Source: an uncultured Lachnospiraceae bacterium
GTDB taxonomy: Bacteria; Bacillota; Clostridia; Lachnospirales; Lachnospiraceae
Length of the DNA stretch: 6,342 nt
Reading direction: 5' to 3'
Assembly: GCA_902783305.1 (NCBI GenBank)
Contig: CACZQU010000205.1
Coordinates: forward strand, 1 to 6,342
The position numbers and the translations under genes are program-made. Each line of letters begins with the position of its first letter. Within the stretch, counting starts at the first letter, position 1. The notes below the pieces were generated by a model. That model saw only the letters and a list, made by a program, of their open reading frames with translations. It made no database searches and had not been told where the DNA came from. This document shows, piece by piece, positions 4,262 to 6,342 of this stretch.

Positions 4262-6342
4262 ATGATGAAGTATAAGCAGAATCATTTTTTTACTCTATTT
4301 GCTGCCTTGTTGACTTTGATCCTGTTCCTGATGCTTCCTGCTTTGGCAGAAGCAGAAGATGCTGATTCAGAAGAACAGAACTGGAGCTATGTCCTTTACA
4401 ATAATAATAATGGCATGCCTTTTTCTACCGCCAACACTCTGCAGCAGACCTCGGATGGTTTTATTTATATCGGCTCCTACGGGGGACTTCTCCGCTTTGA
4501 CGGAGAGAAATTCTACCGTTTTGAGGACCGCAGGCTGAATAATATCGTCAGCCTTTATGCCGACAGCCGGGACAGGCTTTTTATCGGCACAAACAGCAAT
4601 GGCTTCAGTATCATGGAAAAGGGTGAATTTACTTTTTTCGGGGAAGAAGAGGGGCTCCGTCCTCAGTATATCCGGGCTTTTCTGGAGGACAGTGAAGGAA
4701 ATATCCTGATCGGGACTACTGAGGGGATGTATTATATGACCCCCGAAAATGAACTGAAGAAGCTCATGGATCCTCACCTGGATAACAGCATTATTGTCAG
4801 TCTGCAAAGCGATGATCAGGGTCATATCTTTGGCCTGACAAAAAATTCCGAGGTTTTTGTCGTCAAGGAGTTAAAGGTAACTTCCTGGTTTGACAAGGGG
4901 GCGTTTGTCAGAGACAACATTACCTGCATTTATCCGGATCCTCAGGAAAGCGGTTTCCTGTATCTTGGACTCGATACGGGTGAGCTTCTGCGCGGCAATC
5001 CTCTGACACATCGGAACAGTCTTCGCCGTATTTACACACGGGATCTGGTCAACATCAACAGTCTGCTTTACTATAAGGAGCGGCTCTGGATCACTTCAGA
5101 CAGAGGAATTGCCTATGTTGACAAGAACGGCCGTTTTGTACGGGCGGATAAAATGCAGCGCCATGAGTCGATCCTGTTTATCATGGCGGATCATGAGGGG
5201 AATATATGGGCGGCTTCCGACCGTCTGGGTGTCATTAAGATGAGCCCGACCATCTTTGTGAATGTCAACAGCATGGCAGATCTTCCTTCCATGGTGGTTA
5301 ATACCACCTTTATGAAGGATAACATTCTTTACATTGGTTCGGATTCCGGCCTTGTCTGCCTGGACAGAGACTATAATGAGGTCGACACACCGGTATCATC
5401 TCTTCTCAAGAACGAAAGAATCCGCTGCATCAGGGAAGACAGTACCGGACGCATATGGTTTTGTACCTGGGGGATGGGACTGATCTGTATGAAGGAGGAC
5501 GGCTCCTTTACCAGATACACAAAAGAAGAGGGCTTTTTCTCCAATTCTGTACGTGAAGTATATGAGATGAGCGACGGGACAATTGTGGTCAGCGTAAAAG
5601 GCGGGATCTATTACATACGGGATGACGAAATCGTCCTGGGAATAGAAGGAAAGGACGGTCTGCCCACCCCGCATATTCTGTCCATGTGTGAATATGGCTC
5701 CGGAAAGCTTCTCGTAGGCACTGACGGGAATGGCATCCATATCATCGATAACAACAGGATTGAACCCATGCCCGGGGGAGAAAGCCTTGGCTATGATGTG
5801 GTTTTGCGCATAAACAGACAACCGGGTACAGACAACTACTGGATCCTGGCTGCAAACAGCCTGTATGTCCTTCGTGACGGACAGTTTACTCTCATCCCGG
5901 ATATTCCGAACCTTCACAATTATGATATCTTTTTTGACGATGAGGATAATGCCTGGATTCTGGCTGCGGACGGTATCTATGTCGGGAAAACCGCCGGCAT
6001 TCTGGCAGGAGAAGCAATCCGCTATACCCGCTATGATTACAAAAGCGGGCTTCCGTATATTGTCACTCCGCACTGCAGAAATTATATTTCAGAGAACGGA
6101 ACACTGTATATGGCCGGTAATGACGGTGTCGTGCGGATTTCGGTAAAAAACGCAATGGAGGATAATTCCGATGCGTACCTGACCGTATCCTCTGTCGATG
6201 TAGATGATGAGAGTATCTTTCTTGAACCTGGAGAAAAAGTGATTCTTTCTTCCCATACCAAACGGATCAAGATCCATGCCTTTGCGCTTTCCTTTTCCAT
6301 GAATGAGCCTGTCATTTCCTACAAACTGGAGGGCTTTGATGA
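4262..6342 (+). CDS. Large extracytoplasmic sensor with two-component-regulator propeller repeats and Y_Y_Y domain, 3'-truncated
   Basis: An open frame of 693 codons without a stop runs to the right edge. Residues 1-31 look like a signal peptide or signal anchor: KYKQ, a hydrophobic stretch about 9-28, then PALAEA with a possible cleavage after A29 or A31. The rest is predicted outside the membrane. I count about 14 Reg_prop-type repeats of the pattern D-G-x-hydrophobic-x-x-G-T/S...G-hydrophobic, near residues 64, 101, 141, 183, 229, 272, 309, 354, 391, 437, 476, 524, 560 and 611, enough for two seven-bladed beta-propellers. KIHAFALSFSMNEPVISYKLEGFD (670-693) starts a Y_Y_Y domain, which in this family leads into a membrane helix. 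The output domain is not in the window; histidine kinase, diguanylate cyclase (GGDEF) and DNA-binding outputs all occur behind this architecture. The ligand is unknown, though Bacteroides relatives often sense glycans. Two adjacent ATGs (4262, 4265) could start it; GGGA at 4250-4253 favours the first. Confidence 0.88.
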   Translation, partial: MMKYKQNHFFTLFAALLTLILFLMLPALAEAEDADSEEQNWSYVLYNNNNGMPFSTANTLQQTSDGFIYIGSYGGLLRFDGEKFYRFEDRRLNNIVSLYADSRDRLFIGTNSNGFSIMEKGEFTFFGEEEGLRPQYIRAFLEDSEGNILIGTTEGMYYMTPENELKKLMDPHLDNSIIVSLQSDDQGHIFGLTKNSEVFVVKELKVTSWFDKGAFVRDNITCIYPDPQESGFLYLGLDTGELLRGNPLTHRNSLRRIYTRDLVNINSLLYYKERLWITSDRGIAYVDKNGRFVRADKMQRHESILFIMADHEGNIWAASDRLGVIKMSPTIFVNVNSMADLPSMVVNTTFMKDNILYIGSDSGLVCLDRDYNEVDTPVSSLLKNERIRCIREDSTGRIWFCTWGMGLICMKEDGSFTRYTKEEGFFSNSVREVYEMSDGTIVVSVKGGIYYIRDDEIVLGIEGKDGLPTPHILSMCEYGSGKLLVGTDGNGIHIIDNNRIEPMPGGESLGYDVVLRINRQPGTDNYWILAANSLYVLRDGQFTLIPDIPNLHNYDIFFDDEDNAWILAADGIYVGKTAGILAGEAIRYTRYDYKSGLPYIVTPHCRNYISENGTLYMAGNDGVVRISVKNAMEDNSDAYLTVSSVDVDDESIFLEPGEKVILSSHTKRIKIHAFALSFSMNEPVISYKLEGFD

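Noticed and set aside
4255..4275. A six-codon frame (MNYDEV) overlapping the start of the propeller gene, possible translational coupling
   Set aside because: It is so short that chance is the simplest explanation, and GGGA lies too close to its ATG for normal initiation.
4400..4411. (AAT)4 trinucleotide repeat as a phase-variable tract
   Set aside because: Repeat units of three keep the frame, and four units simply encode an Asn run between the signal peptide and the first propeller blade.
5396..6073. A 225-codon - strand frame, and a similar one at 4367-4825, opposite the propeller gene
   Set aside because: Both are shadows of the repeat-rich + strand gene, which has clear propeller motifs throughout.

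Overview
The window carries the end of one operon-like cluster for anaerobic deoxyribonucleotide synthesis, followed by the start of an unrelated large sensor gene. All genes are on the + strand. The protein style, the roughly half-G+C composition by eye, the strong AGGAGG-type ribosome binding sites and the anaerobic radical enzymes suggest an anaerobic Firmicute of class Clostridia (Lachnospiraceae or Oscillospiraceae type). This taxonomic call is an inference; no marker gene is present.

Positions 1-473 hold the C-terminal part of a radical-SAM activase of the NrdG family. A 156-nt gap follows. It contains a candidate NrdR operator right after the stop codon, a candidate promoter with a perfect TTGACA -35 box, and a strong stem-loop with GTAAT repeats in the predicted leader. 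Positions 630-3149 encode a class III (anaerobic, glycyl radical) ribonucleotide reductase, NrdD. It has an N-terminal ATP-cone, a zinc site, the glycyl radical loop and, unusually for the textbook enzyme, a fused C-terminal glutaredoxin/thioredoxin-like domain with a CPNC active site. Fifteen bases later, 3165-4082 encode a thioredoxin-reductase-like flavoprotein that keeps the CxxC and FAD motifs but lacks the usual HRR NADPH-phosphate motif. Two tandem intrinsic terminators close this unit.

The three genes read as one pathway. The activase makes the glycyl radical on NrdD. NrdD reduces ribonucleoside triphosphates. The fused redoxin domain presumably re-reduces the active-site disulfide, and the flavoprotein presumably recharges the redoxin. 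This points to the redoxin-dependent rather than the formate-dependent subtype of class III reductase.

A separate promoter (TTGCGA-17-TATAAT) drives the gene at 4262, which is open to the window edge. It encodes a secreted or membrane-anchored sensor with a signal peptide, about 14 two-component-regulator propeller repeats (enough for two seven-bladed propellers) and the start of a Y_Y_Y domain. Its output domain lies outside the window. I found no RNA gene, mobile element or CRISPR array.
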